Below, in pieces: positions 35,168 through 43,564 of a stretch of 64,000 nucleotides of DNA. Below the pieces are notes generated by a model. It was not told where the DNA came from and made no database searches. It saw nothing but the letters and a program-made list of their open reading frames with translations. Every line of letters starts with the position of its first letter. Position 1 is the first letter of the stretch. This DNA is from Occallatibacter riparius (lineage in GTDB: Bacteria > Acidobacteriota > Terriglobia > Terriglobales > Acidobacteriaceae): NCBI RefSeq assembly GCF_025264625.1, contig NZ_CP093313.1, positions 5,828,001 through 5,892,000 on the forward strand. The letters are read 5' to 3'. A program made the position numbers and the translations under genes.

Positions 35168-36671
35168 ACACCAGGGCCGTGAAAAGGAAAATGTCGGTGT
35201 TATGGTCCTGCCAGCAATCGCGCTGCATGCCCGCTTTCACGCACGTCTGTTCCAGGAAATGCGTGCGGTCCCATCCCTGTTCCACTGGAACCTGCGGCAG
35301 CAGCAACCCTTCGGAGCTGCCGTTCTTCATCAGCAATCCGTGCTGCCCGATCTGGATCTCGCGCACATCCCGGACGCGCCGCAGCGGCGAGAGCACTGAG
35401 ATCTCATACTGCAGCCGCGGCAGCTCCGGTTCCGTCACGGCATGGAACCGCGGATCGCGCAGAGCCGCCAAGGCCGCCGTATCACGAACGGTCAGGTAGA
35501 GCGGCTCCGCTGCAGACGTGTAGCCGATGCACCCACGCAGCTCTCCGCCTTCTCGCAGGGTCACAAAGGCTCCCCGCGGCGCGTTCAATGCATCTGCCGT
35601 CACCTCCGCAGGTTCCCAGACCTTCCCCTGCCGCACGGCATGCTCTACTGAGGTGCGGGCGATCGACAGCAACTGCTTCTTTTCGTCGGCCGTCAGTGAA
35701 AATGGCTCGTCTGCCACCTGCCCCGCATCTGCCTTCACCAGTGCCACAGCCCCGTATCCGACAACACGGGATCGATCGCCACTCGTGTCGCCTGAGTTCG
35801 CATAACGCATCACCTTCGCCTGTGTCGCGCCCATGCGCTCGGCCGCGATCATGGCCGTCACAATCGGACCGCCGCCGCACGCCTCCCACACCCGCATCTC
35901 GAAGTTCCGCGACATGCTCAAGTAGTCCCATTTCTCCACCGCGTGCAGCGTTTGCTGGTCCATGCGCACCGCGTCCTTGTAGGCGTGATAGTGAGATAAG
36001 TCGGAACTCGCCACAATGAGCGTGTCGTTATCTCGGATCAGTTTGGCCAGAGCTGTCCCCAAGTCGCGGCTGCTCTCGTAACTCTGGTCGCCCATCACCA
36101 CCGGAACCAGCTCAAAGTTCCCCAGCACCCGCTGCAGCCACGGCAGTTGCACCTCCAATGCATGCTCCGCACCTCGCGACGTCGGCTCGTGACCTCTCCC
36201 CGATAGCCTGATCGTCTCGCCGGTCTTAGCCAGCTTTCGCGCAAACTCCTTGTCCACCGCGACCGTCCCGAGCGGAGTCGCATAGCCGTCGCCGTCATAT
36301 ACCGACGTGAAACTGAACGCTTCATAGTGCGATGGAGCAATCACGACGACTCGCTTGTAGCTTCGGCCCTTCAGTGCAGCATAGGTGTACGCGGCGATCG
36401 GGCCGGAATAGGGGTAGCCAGCATGCGGCGCCGCCACCGCCAGAATCTGCCCGGGTATTGCCGTCGGCGCAGCCCTGGCCAGCAGATCGTCCATCATCGC
36501 CGTCAGCGCCTGCGGATCGGCCGGATAGAAGCTACCCGCCACTCCGGGCTGTCGCACCTTCTCGAGTCCCGCCAGAACGCCGGGGCTCCACGTCGGAATC
36601 GCCACGATACTGAGAAGCAGCGCGATCATAATCATCATCCCTTTGAGCTTTCGCATCTCAATCTTTCGCAT
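35073..36671 (-). CDS. Memo-AMMECR1 fusion (AmmeMemoRadiSam proteins B and A), exported
   Basis: 532 residues. A hydrophobic signal or anchor (MMIMIALLLSIVAIPTW) opens the protein. The Memo-like domain spans about 35-305 (AVAAPHAGYPYSGPIAAYTY, VVIAPSHYEAFSF, LIVASSDLSHYHAY), with the His/Asp/Cys positions of the LigB-dioxygenase fold. The AMMECR1 domain spans about 330-510 (APRGAFVTLREGGELRGCIGY, LPQVPVEQGW, FLEQTCVKAG). In most genomes these are two genes; here they are one. The start at 36671 places the hydrophobic segment near the N-terminus; an ATG at 36716 is in frame and would overlap the radical SAM gene by 29 bases. Function of the system is unknown. Confidence 0.9.
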   Translation of the reverse strand: MRKIEMRKLKGMMIMIALLLSIVAIPTWSPGVLAGLEKVRQPGVAGSFYPADPQALTAMMDDLLARAAPTAIPGQILAVAAPHAGYPYSGPIAAYTYAALKGRSYKRVVVIAPSHYEAFSFTSVYDGDGYATPLGTVAVDKEFARKLAKTGETIRLSGRGHEPTSRGAEHALEVQLPWLQRVLGNFELVPVVMGDQSYESSRDLGTALAKLIRDNDTLIVASSDLSHYHAYKDAVRMDQQTLHAVEKWDYLSMSRNFEMRVWEACGGGPIVTAMIAAERMGATQAKVMRYANSGDTSGDRSRVVGYGAVALVKADAGQVADEPFSLTADEKKQLLSIARTSVEHAVRQGKVWEPAEVTADALNAPRGAFVTLREGGELRGCIGYTSAAEPLYLTVRDTAALAALRDPRFHAVTEPELPRLQYEISVLSPLRRVRDVREIQIGQHGLLMKNGSSEGLLLPQVPVEQGWDRTHFLEQTCVKAGMQRDCWQDHNTDIFLFTALVFSENRSQPDAPPGATSKSTPPETQARDLLPR

Positions 36672-36687
36672 CGCCGCACCCTCGCGC

Positions 36688-37902
36688 TCACACGTGCCAC
36701 ACTCCCGGAATGGCATGGTTGCAGAACGGGCACGCGCCCTTGCGGATCAGCATCTGCGTCATCTGCAGCCCGGCCCGTTGCACCAGCATCTTCCGGCACT
36801 TCGGGCAATACGTGTTCTCGGCCGGGTGTCCGGGCACGTTGCCGATGTACACGTAGTGCAGCCCCTCGGCATCGGCGATCTGTTTTGCACGCTCCAGCGT
36901 CGCCACCGGAGTGATGGGCAGGTTCTTCAGCAGGTAATCGGCATGAAACTGCGAAAAATGTAAGGGCACATCCACGCCGAGATTGCCTTTCACCCAGCGC
37001 GCCAGGTCGCGGAATTCCTGCTCGCTATCGTTCAGGGTCGGCACCACCAGGTAGACAACCTCAAGCCACTTCTCCATCCTGCGCAGAGCCACCAGGGTCT
37101 CCAGCACCGGCTTCAACTGCCCAGATACAACCTGCCGGTAATACGATTCGGAGAACGACTTCAGGTCGATCTTGACCGCATCCATCTTGCCGTACGCCCT
37201 GCGCAGCGGTTCCTCCTGGATGTAGCCGTTGGAAACCACGATGCTCCGAATCCCCGCGGCGTGACCGGCATCTGCCGTGTCCATCAGGTATTCGACAAAC
37301 ACAACCGGCTCGCTATACGTGTATGCGATCGTCGGGCACGCGGATTGCCTCGCCAGCTCCGCCACCCTCGCGGGGGGCGCGTAGTTCGCCGGCACTTGTT
37401 CCGGGCGCGACTGCGAGATGTCCCAGTTCTGGCAGAACTTGCAATTCACGTTGCATCCGGCCGTCGCCACTGAGAACGCCATCGTCCCGGGCAGGTAGTG
37501 GAAGAACGGCTTCTTCTCGATCGGATCGATATGCGCGGCGCACGCGCGCGAGTAAACCAGCGTGTAGTAAGTGCCGCCGCGGTTCTCGCGTACGCCGCAG
37601 TACCCCCGTTCACGATCCCCAACGACACACGCACGCGGACACAGTTTGCACTGAATTCTCTTCTCCGCCTGCTTCTCGTAAAACCGCGCTTCGACTGTGA
37701 AGCGCGCGTCGTCCTGACTCTCCGCCGTCGCCTTCGGCGAGACCGCACCCAGAGGCTCGGCCAGCCCGACCATCCCTTGAGCCGCTCCTGCCCACAGCGC
37801 GCATTGCAGAAACGTGCGTCGATCAGAGCGTGGATTCAAGCATTGACCCGGCAGGTGTAAATCCCAACTGCTCCGGTGCTGCAAACTTAACTCGTGGGTC
37901 AT
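36688..37902 (-). CDS. AmmeMemoRadiSam-type radical SAM enzyme with Tat-like signal
   Basis: 404 residues. The radical SAM motif CNVNCKFC (Cys-x3-Cys-x2-Cys) lies at about residue 149, preceded by a Cys set (CKLCPRACVVGDRERGYCGV) and followed by a C-terminal zinc-ribbon-like pair (CPKCRK...CPFCNH). It is related to pyruvate-formate-lyase activating enzymes. The N-terminus carries DRRTFLQCALWAGAAQGMVG (about 27-46), a Tat-like signal, unusual for a radical SAM protein. The start is ATG 37902 with GGAGGT 4 bases upstream. It sits between DUF362 and Memo-AMMECR1 in one minus-strand operon. The reaction it catalyses is unknown. Confidence 0.9.
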   Translation of the reverse strand: MTHELSLQHRSSWDLHLPGQCLNPRSDRRTFLQCALWAGAAQGMVGLAEPLGAVSPKATAESQDDARFTVEARFYEKQAEKRIQCKLCPRACVVGDRERGYCGVRENRGGTYYTLVYSRACAAHIDPIEKKPFFHYLPGTMAFSVATAGCNVNCKFCQNWDISQSRPEQVPANYAPPARVAELARQSACPTIAYTYSEPVVFVEYLMDTADAGHAAGIRSIVVSNGYIQEEPLRRAYGKMDAVKIDLKSFSESYYRQVVSGQLKPVLETLVALRRMEKWLEVVYLVVPTLNDSEQEFRDLARWVKGNLGVDVPLHFSQFHADYLLKNLPITPVATLERAKQIADAEGLHYVYIGNVPGHPAENTYCPKCRKMLVQRAGLQMTQMLIRKGACPFCNHAIPGVWHV

Positions 37903-37913
37903 GGTCACCTCCA

Positions 37914-38933
37914 TCACGCCAGCGCGACTTCCACGCGATCGATTTTTCGCGGGTCATTGGTTCCCAGCCGATGCTGCGGGTCAGCGGCCGTCGCCAGCCA
38001 TCGCGGCCCTCGGTTCTCGGCTTCCAGCGTTTTCAGTCCGTGTTCAGCGCGCTTGCGCTCGATGATCTGCCATCCGGTTGTATCCAGAGCAACCGGGTCC
38101 TGCGATGCAATCAGGGCGTTTTCCTGCCAGCAATACTGCGGCTTATATGCGGGCCCGCCCTGGAAACACGCCGTCGTTGCATCGCAGATTGTCAGCCGCA
38201 TGCGACTATGGATCTCCGGCAGCATGTTCAGATCGGCTATATACGGATTGCAGCCATCGGGATGGTATTTGTTTGGATTGTGGATGGCTCCATACAGGTT
38301 CTTCAGCGCGATCGTCACACCGGCGCCATCGTGATCCTTCAGCACGGGCAAATTGATCAGCACATCACAGCGCTCGGTCAGAATTTTGGATACGCGGCTC
38401 CCCACATTCCCCCAGCTCGACAAGCCATCTTCGTAGCCCACCCGATCGGTGCCGAAGCACTGCACCTGGTTGCCGCCCACGGCGATGCGGAACCCGGCGC
38501 GCTCGAGTTCCCGCGTATCGCGGTCCCAGACCACAATGGCCGTGGCACGCACCCCGGCTTCCTGCAAACGCTCGCAGATAGCCTCAACCAGTAGCGGATT
38601 GGTGGAGATCCCGCGGCCTCCTAGTGAATTCACCTTCAGTGCGACTCTCTGCCCGGGCCGAACCATCCTCGTCCACGCCTCCGCCGCGCGCTCTGTGCGG
38701 AACAGCGCTTGCATCGTGCGATCCAGCATGCGCAGCAGACGCCCCGAATCAACGCTCGAACCAGCGCCGCGCAGACCGGGATCCCGAGCGACCACCACAC
38801 GCGAAGGCGGCTCCGCTGCAGTCGACACCACGGCTTCCGCTGGGTAGATCTTTTCGCCCGTCGCAAGAAAAGCGAGGCTCCCCACGCAGCTCTTCAAAAA
38901 CGTACGGCGCGCCGTCATGGGTATCAGGCGCAT
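37914..38933 (-). CDS. Tat-exported DUF362 protein (second copy)
   Basis: 339 residues. Tat signal ARRTFLKSCVGSLAFLATG at about 8-26. DUF362 domain: RVALKVNSLGGRGISTNPLLVEAI, CDVLINLPVLKDHDGAGVTIALKNLYGA, RMRLTICDATTACFQGGP and DPVALDTTGWQIIE. It is diverged from the first copy (28.9-29.8 kb) but has the same architecture. It is the first gene of the minus-strand arm; its stop is 12 bases before the radical SAM start. There is a weak ribosome-binding site before ATG 38933; the ATG five codons on is an alternative. Confidence 0.85.
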   Translation of the reverse strand: MRLIPMTARRTFLKSCVGSLAFLATGEKIYPAEAVVSTAAEPPSRVVVARDPGLRGAGSSVDSGRLLRMLDRTMQALFRTERAAEAWTRMVRPGQRVALKVNSLGGRGISTNPLLVEAICERLQEAGVRATAIVVWDRDTRELERAGFRIAVGGNQVQCFGTDRVGYEDGLSSWGNVGSRVSKILTERCDVLINLPVLKDHDGAGVTIALKNLYGAIHNPNKYHPDGCNPYIADLNMLPEIHSRMRLTICDATTACFQGGPAYKPQYCWQENALIASQDPVALDTTGWQIIERKRAEHGLKTLEAENRGPRWLATAADPQHRLGTNDPRKIDRVEVALA

Positions 38934-39154
38934 GATGCGTGATCCCGCCTTCGATCCTCCGGCCCGCCTGCGTGGACATGTTCAGGGCTCAGGGAGTCCC
39001 CTCGGCCGGCCAGCATCCATTTACCGCCGCACGACGAAATTCTTCAGTGACTCGCATCACGATCGTAACTAGATCGATTGCGCGCACTCCGAACGATTTA
39101 CTCGTCAGGTCGCCAACTCGCGTTTCAGCCGCCACGATTCTGAAAACGTAATTC

Positions 39155-39215
39155 TTGACAATCGATAGTCGACCTTCTACCATCGGCATCCATGTGGGGG
39201 TAGACGGTCGACTAT
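39155..39215 (+). promoter_or_regulatory. PadR module 1 promoter and 17-bp inverted repeat
   Basis: TTGACA (39155-39160), 17 bases, TACCAT (39178-39183) is a near-consensus promoter. A 17-bp inverted repeat with one mismatch (arms 39165-39181 and 39199-39215, each containing GTCGAC) lies across it: the left arm covers the spacer and part of the -10, the right arm ends in the start codon. This is expected for autoregulation by PadR. Confidence 0.8.
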
Positions 39216-39570
39216 GAGCAACGAAAAGCCGCAGCATGCAAACCTTCTCCTTGGCACCCTGGACATGCTTATTCTGCGGACGCTTGTTTGGGGGCCGGCT
39301 CACGGCCGTCAGATCGGTAAACACATTCAGCGCACCACGAATGACTTCCTTCAGATGCAGCACGGTTCACTCTATCCCGCGCTGCATCGACTCGAAAAGC
39401 GGGGCTGGGTTACGTCCAATTGGGAAATGGCTTCTGACCGCAATCGGGAGTTCAAGTACTACCGTTTGACCGAGAAGGGCAAGAAACAACTCCAAGTCGA
39501 GGAATCGCAGTGGAAACAAATGACTGAAGCCGTGGCCCGCGTGATGTGGCCATCCGCCGAGGAGAGTTGA
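39214..39570 (+). CDS. PadR-family transcriptional regulator (module 1)
   Basis: 118 residues. Winged helix with the PadR family pattern: LLLGTLDMLILRTLVWGPAHGRQIG, FLQMQHGSLYPALHRLEKRGWV, KYYRLTEKGKKQLQVEESQW. The C-terminal helix is short, of the PadR-s type found with acidobacterial permeases. It is followed after one base by the ADOP permease gene, and its promoter has a strong inverted repeat. It probably represses the pair, with the signal unknown. Confidence 0.92.
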   Translation: MSNEKPQHANLLLGTLDMLILRTLVWGPAHGRQIGKHIQRTTNDFLQMQHGSLYPALHRLEKRGWVTSNWEMASDRNREFKYYRLTEKGKKQLQVEESQWKQMTEAVARVMWPSAEES

Positions 39571-39571
39571 T

Positions 39572-42232
39572 ATGCGATGGTGGCAACTGAAGAAACGCGA
39601 CGCAGATCTCGAGCGCGAATTGCGTTCCGATCTCGAACTCGAAGAGGAAGAGCAACGTGAAAAAGGTCTCTCTCCCGAGGACGCCCAATACGCAGCCCGC
39701 CGCGCGTTCGGCAATGCAACCTTGATCCGGGAACAAACGCACGAGGCCTGGGGATGGGCCCAGTTCGAGCGCTGGCTACAGGACGCCCGCTATGCACTCC
39801 GCCAGATCCGGAAATCACCAGGATTTGCCGCGGTGGTGGTATTGGTGCTGGCTCTCGCAATTGGTGCAAATGCAGCAGTCTTCAGCGTGCTGAATGCGGT
39901 GCTCCTTCGCCCGCTCGAATTTCCGAACGCAGATCGCTTGGTCCAGATCACTTCCATGAAGGCAGGGAAGCCAGTGGGCGTGTCAGGGCCAGACTGGCGC
40001 GATTTTGCCACGCAAAACCAGAGCTTCGAAAAGATCGCGATCTACGACCAGTGGCGGAAAAATGTGAGCACGTCGCGGCGCGGAGACGATCCCGCGGAGG
40101 TCCTGGTAGGGCTCGCATCGCCGCAGTTCTTCGAGGCATTGGGCATTCAGCCGCTTTTGGGCCGTCTGTTCACTGCGGACGAGGGTTTGCAGGGGCGTAA
40201 TCACGTAGCGCTGATCACCGAAGGGTTCTGGAAGGCTCACTATCAGCGCAACTCCATGATTCTGGGTCATACGCTGACCATCAACGACCAGCCCTATACC
40301 ATCATCGGAGTCTTGCCTGACACGATTCCAGGGTGGCTGCATGGAGCGCAGGCGCAACTGCCAGTGTTTGAGCCGTTTCTGCCCGAACCGGGAGTGTGGG
40401 ACGAATCGGCTCGCGCCGGACGCGGATATGGCGCGCTGGCACTGCTGAAACCCGGCGTGAGCGTTGATAAAGCGCAGGCAGATCTCGCTAGGATCGCCCG
40501 GAGTCTCGCCTCCACGCATCCCGTCGATCGTGGAGTGGATATCTCCGTAGTGCCCCTAGAGACTATGCGGACGGGCAATCTGCGACCGCTTCTGTTGCTG
40601 CTCATGGGCGCGGTTGCGTTGATTCTGCTGATAGCATGCTCGAACCTGGCCGCCTTACTGCTGGCGAGAAACACTTCTCGGCAACGCGAGTTCGCAATGC
40701 GGAAGGCGTTGGGCGCAGGACGCGCCGCTCTGGTACGCCAAATCTTCACCGAGATTTTGGTGCTCTCGGTCCTCGGTAGCGGCCTGGGACTGTTATTGGC
40801 TTGCGGAGCAATACGCGCCGTGCGATTGAACGACCCAGGAAAGATTCCCCAGTTGCTTGCACTCACGCTGGACTGGCGGGTAGTGCTCTTCACGTTAGCT
40901 GCGGGGTTGGGAACCTGCCTGTTCTTCGGAACCGCGCCCGCGCTACTGAGTGCGCGGGTCGACCCAGCGGATGCTCTGAAACAAGGTGGACGCTCAAGCA
41001 GTGGAGTCGCGCGGCAGGGGTTCCGAAGAATACTCGTGACCGGGCAGATCGCGTTATCTCTGATGCTTCTGGTTGCAGCGTCACTAGTCCTACAAACACT
41101 CGAGCATCTCGAACGCCAAGATCTGGGCTTCAGAGTCGACCACCTGATGCGTGGACATCTGTATCTTCCGCCGGTGCGCTATGCAACGGCGGATGCGATC
41201 ACGCGATTCTGCGATGAACTCACCGATCGAATCCGAGTCCTGCCCGGCGTCAAGGACGTCTCCGTGACCACCGTCTATCCTCCACGAGACGGATGGCACA
41301 TGATGTTTTCAATCGAGGGTCACCCCGTGTCCCGGCTCGAAGAAGTGCCATCCACCATCTTCGGTGTCGTCGACGCGAACTATCTGCGAACGGCCGGTAT
41401 ACCCCTAACCGCGGGGCGCGATTTCTCGCAGTCAGATCGGGAAGGTACGTTGCCGGTCGGGATTGTCAACCAGGCGTTTGTGAAGCAGTACTTTCCAGGT
41501 GTGGATCCGATCGGACAGCGGATAGAACTCGGCGCGCCGGCAAGCTTGATTGCACAGGACACATGGATGGGCGCGCAGAGAGAAACCATCTCTATCGCAG
41601 GGGTCATGCGCGATAACTACAATCAGGGACTCACACTGCCGGTCGCGCCGCAGCTTATTACGCTGTTTCGCCAGACTCCGCACGTCAACTTCGGCTTCAA
41701 AGACTTGCTGGTGCGGTCGAATGTGGCGCCGGAAACGCTTGAACAGGCGGTTGCGCAGCAAATCCATGCGCTCGATTCCCAACTTCCACTGTCCGAGGTG
41801 GAAACCATGAACCAATACATCGGAGACATGACTGCGGTGAACCGGTTCACGAGCGTGGCTCTGACCGGTTTCGCGGCCGTCGGACTGCTCCTTGCCATGT
41901 TGGGCATCTACGGGGTGATGGCATACCTTGTGGCCCAGCGAACGCAGGAGATCGGAATCCGGCTGGCACTCGGCGCGCCGCGCGGTGCGGTGGCGTGGCT
42001 TGTATCGTTGCAGGGATTCCGGATGGCCCTCAGCGGAGTCATGATTGGGCTTGTGGGATCCGTACTTACTTCGAGGAGCCTGGCAAGCCTGTTGTATGGA
42101 GTTTCAGCACTGGACCCGCTCACATTGCTGGCGGCCTCGACGTTGCTCGTCGCCATAGCCGTAGCGGCATGCGCAGTGCCGGCAAGACGCGCGGCCAATA
42201 TCGATCCTCTACTAGCGCTGCGAGCGGAGTGA
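39572..42232 (+). CDS. ADOP-type ABC transporter permease (module 1)
   Basis: 886 residues, acidobacterial duplicated orphan permease: a short N-terminal ADOP-specific domain (about 1-70, with AQYAARRAFGNATLIREQT), then two MacB-type periplasmic domains each followed by an FtsX permease block (membrane helices near 85-105, 345-460, 500-520 and three at the C-terminus ending IDPLLALRAE). The EIGIRLALGAPRGAV segment is the usual FtsX coupling motif. No ATPase is encoded nearby, as usual for these orphans; the substrate is unknown. It follows padR with a 1-base gap. Confidence 0.92.
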   Translation: MRWWQLKKRDADLERELRSDLELEEEEQREKGLSPEDAQYAARRAFGNATLIREQTHEAWGWAQFERWLQDARYALRQIRKSPGFAAVVVLVLALAIGANAAVFSVLNAVLLRPLEFPNADRLVQITSMKAGKPVGVSGPDWRDFATQNQSFEKIAIYDQWRKNVSTSRRGDDPAEVLVGLASPQFFEALGIQPLLGRLFTADEGLQGRNHVALITEGFWKAHYQRNSMILGHTLTINDQPYTIIGVLPDTIPGWLHGAQAQLPVFEPFLPEPGVWDESARAGRGYGALALLKPGVSVDKAQADLARIARSLASTHPVDRGVDISVVPLETMRTGNLRPLLLLLMGAVALILLIACSNLAALLLARNTSRQREFAMRKALGAGRAALVRQIFTEILVLSVLGSGLGLLLACGAIRAVRLNDPGKIPQLLALTLDWRVVLFTLAAGLGTCLFFGTAPALLSARVDPADALKQGGRSSSGVARQGFRRILVTGQIALSLMLLVAASLVLQTLEHLERQDLGFRVDHLMRGHLYLPPVRYATADAITRFCDELTDRIRVLPGVKDVSVTTVYPPRDGWHMMFSIEGHPVSRLEEVPSTIFGVVDANYLRTAGIPLTAGRDFSQSDREGTLPVGIVNQAFVKQYFPGVDPIGQRIELGAPASLIAQDTWMGAQRETISIAGVMRDNYNQGLTLPVAPQLITLFRQTPHVNFGFKDLLVRSNVAPETLEQAVAQQIHALDSQLPLSEVETMNQYIGDMTAVNRFTSVALTGFAAVGLLLAMLGIYGVMAYLVAQRTQEIGIRLALGAPRGAVAWLVSLQGFRMALSGVMIGLVGSVLTSRSLASLLYGVSALDPLTLLAASTLLVAIAVAACAVPARRAANIDPLLALRAE

Positions 42233-42496
42233 CTCTTCGTTTGAAGATCGCGAGCTTCTCGAGCCGTTCGGCCCTGCAACGGCCGTGGCCGCACTGGAAG
42301 CGTCCTTCGTCTGCGCGCACAAGGCGACCGCGACCATCACGACGGAGAATGCTTTTGTCGCCGTCAGGCCGGTTGACGGGTTCAGCACGCGCATCACGAT
42401 CACCGGATTTGCTGCGGCCACGGGTATGACCACTACGGCCAGATGGTGGAGTACCTGCGGATGAACGGCATTGTGCCGCCGGCAGGCGCCAAATAG
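42233..42496 (+). pseudogene. DinB-like domain remnant (5'-truncated, frameshifted)
   Basis: Immediately after the permease stop, frame 42231+3n reads a DinB-like helix (ALEASFVCAHKATATITTEN and on to ITGFAA). Near 42418 the homology jumps to another frame and continues as YDHYGQMVEYLRMNGIVPPA to a TAG at 42494-42496, the typical C-terminus of acidobacterial DinB-family proteins. The first half of the gene is missing. It is probably a decayed gene cut off when the PadR/ADOP module arrived, although order of events is inference. Confidence 0.7.
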
Positions 42497-42520
42497 CGAT
42501 CCCGTCAGTCACGTATCTGC

Positions 42521-43106
42521 GTGCCCCATCCTTGAATCGGCTTTATCAGTTCAAGGGTGGGAGACCACGAACCCGGCAGTTTCCCTCTTCGCGGTATCCC
42601 ACGTCATCCCACAAGCCCCTACCCTCAACACGCTGTCATCCCGAGCGAAGTCGAGGGATCCGCGGTTGTCTTTGGCGAACTCGCTGGGAGTAACAGTCTA
42701 GGCGAAGCGCAGGTGATTTAAGCGAATGCGAAATTGTTTCCGACTTGGCGGTCGACGTTCTGCTTGCCGGGTGCCCCATCCTTGAATCGGCTTCATCGAT
42801 TCAAGGGTGGGAGACCACGAACCCGGCAGTTCCCCTCTTCGGAGTGTCCCACGTCATCCAGAAAGCCCCTACCCTCAACACGCTGTCATCCCGAGCGAAG
42901 TCGAGGGATCCGCGGTTGTCTTTGGCGAACTCGCCGGGAGTAACATGAACAGTCCAGGCCAAGCGCAGGCGATTTAAGCGAATGCAGAATCGTTTCCGAC
43001 TCGGCGGTCGACGTTCTGCTTGCCGGGTGCCCCATCCTTGAATCGGCTTCATCGATTCAAGGGTGGGAGACCACGAACCCGGCAGTTCCCTCTTCGGCGT
43101 GTCCCA
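42521..43106. repeat. Tandem repeat, two full 250/256-bp units plus a partial third
   Basis: Units begin at 42521, 42771 and 43027 with GTGCCCCATCCTTGAATCGG. The second unit is 6 bases longer (insertion ATGAAC near 42944); the third stops after about 80 bases. Each unit opens with a hairpin (CCCATCCTTGAATC paired with GATTCAAGGGTGGG, one mismatch) and units 1 and 2 contain GTCATCCCGAGCGAAGTCGA, a short imperfect palindrome of a sort seen dispersed in acidobacterial genomes. Short open frames inside are not coding. The copies differ by scattered substitutions, so the duplication is not brand-new. Confidence 0.9.
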
Positions 43107-43531
43107 CGCTCTCCCGCTCAGACCCGTGTCATTCCGAAGAACCGCGCGCTTTCTTCTCAAGCCTGACAACACATAAGAGCCGAGCTTTGAAAGAGCACGG
43201 ATTTATCCGTGCCGCTCAGCGCCGCGCGCCGTAGGTGCGCAACGACAATAGCCCAGGCCAGGTCCGAGCAGCGCGAGGACTTGTCCTGGGTCAGTGCGCC
43301 ATACACCTCACGCGTCCCGTAGGGCCGCGTCGAAGTCCCCTGGTTATTCCGTATTTTGGGTGCCGTCTGGCCTTCCTGCAACCCGTCGCATGACTCATGC
43401 CCGTCCGCCGATGCCCATCCGGTCATGGCGCCTCAATGAGCGGTAAGGCCTGATGTCAACAGTTAAGACTTGAACCTATCGGATTATTAGACCGTATGGA
43501 GCCTGGGGTATACCCTTAAAAGCAATCAACG
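43107..43531. other. Intergenic stretch with REP-like palindrome
   Basis: Holds the perfect palindrome GCACGGAT-TT-ATCCGTGC at 43195-43212 and otherwise no gene that I can support. Base composition falls towards AT from about 43440, where the accessory islet begins. Confidence 0.5.
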
Positions 43532-43564
43532 ATGCCTTCAAATTCTGCTCGGGAGAGCGGTTCA

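Noticed and set aside
42521..43106. CRISPR array
   Set aside because: The repeats are about 250 bp, directly adjacent, with no short spacers; not a CRISPR layout.
42801..43172. 123-codon minus-strand open frame in the tandem repeat
   Set aside because: The same translated words recur with each repeat unit, showing that the frame comes from the repeat, not from a gene.
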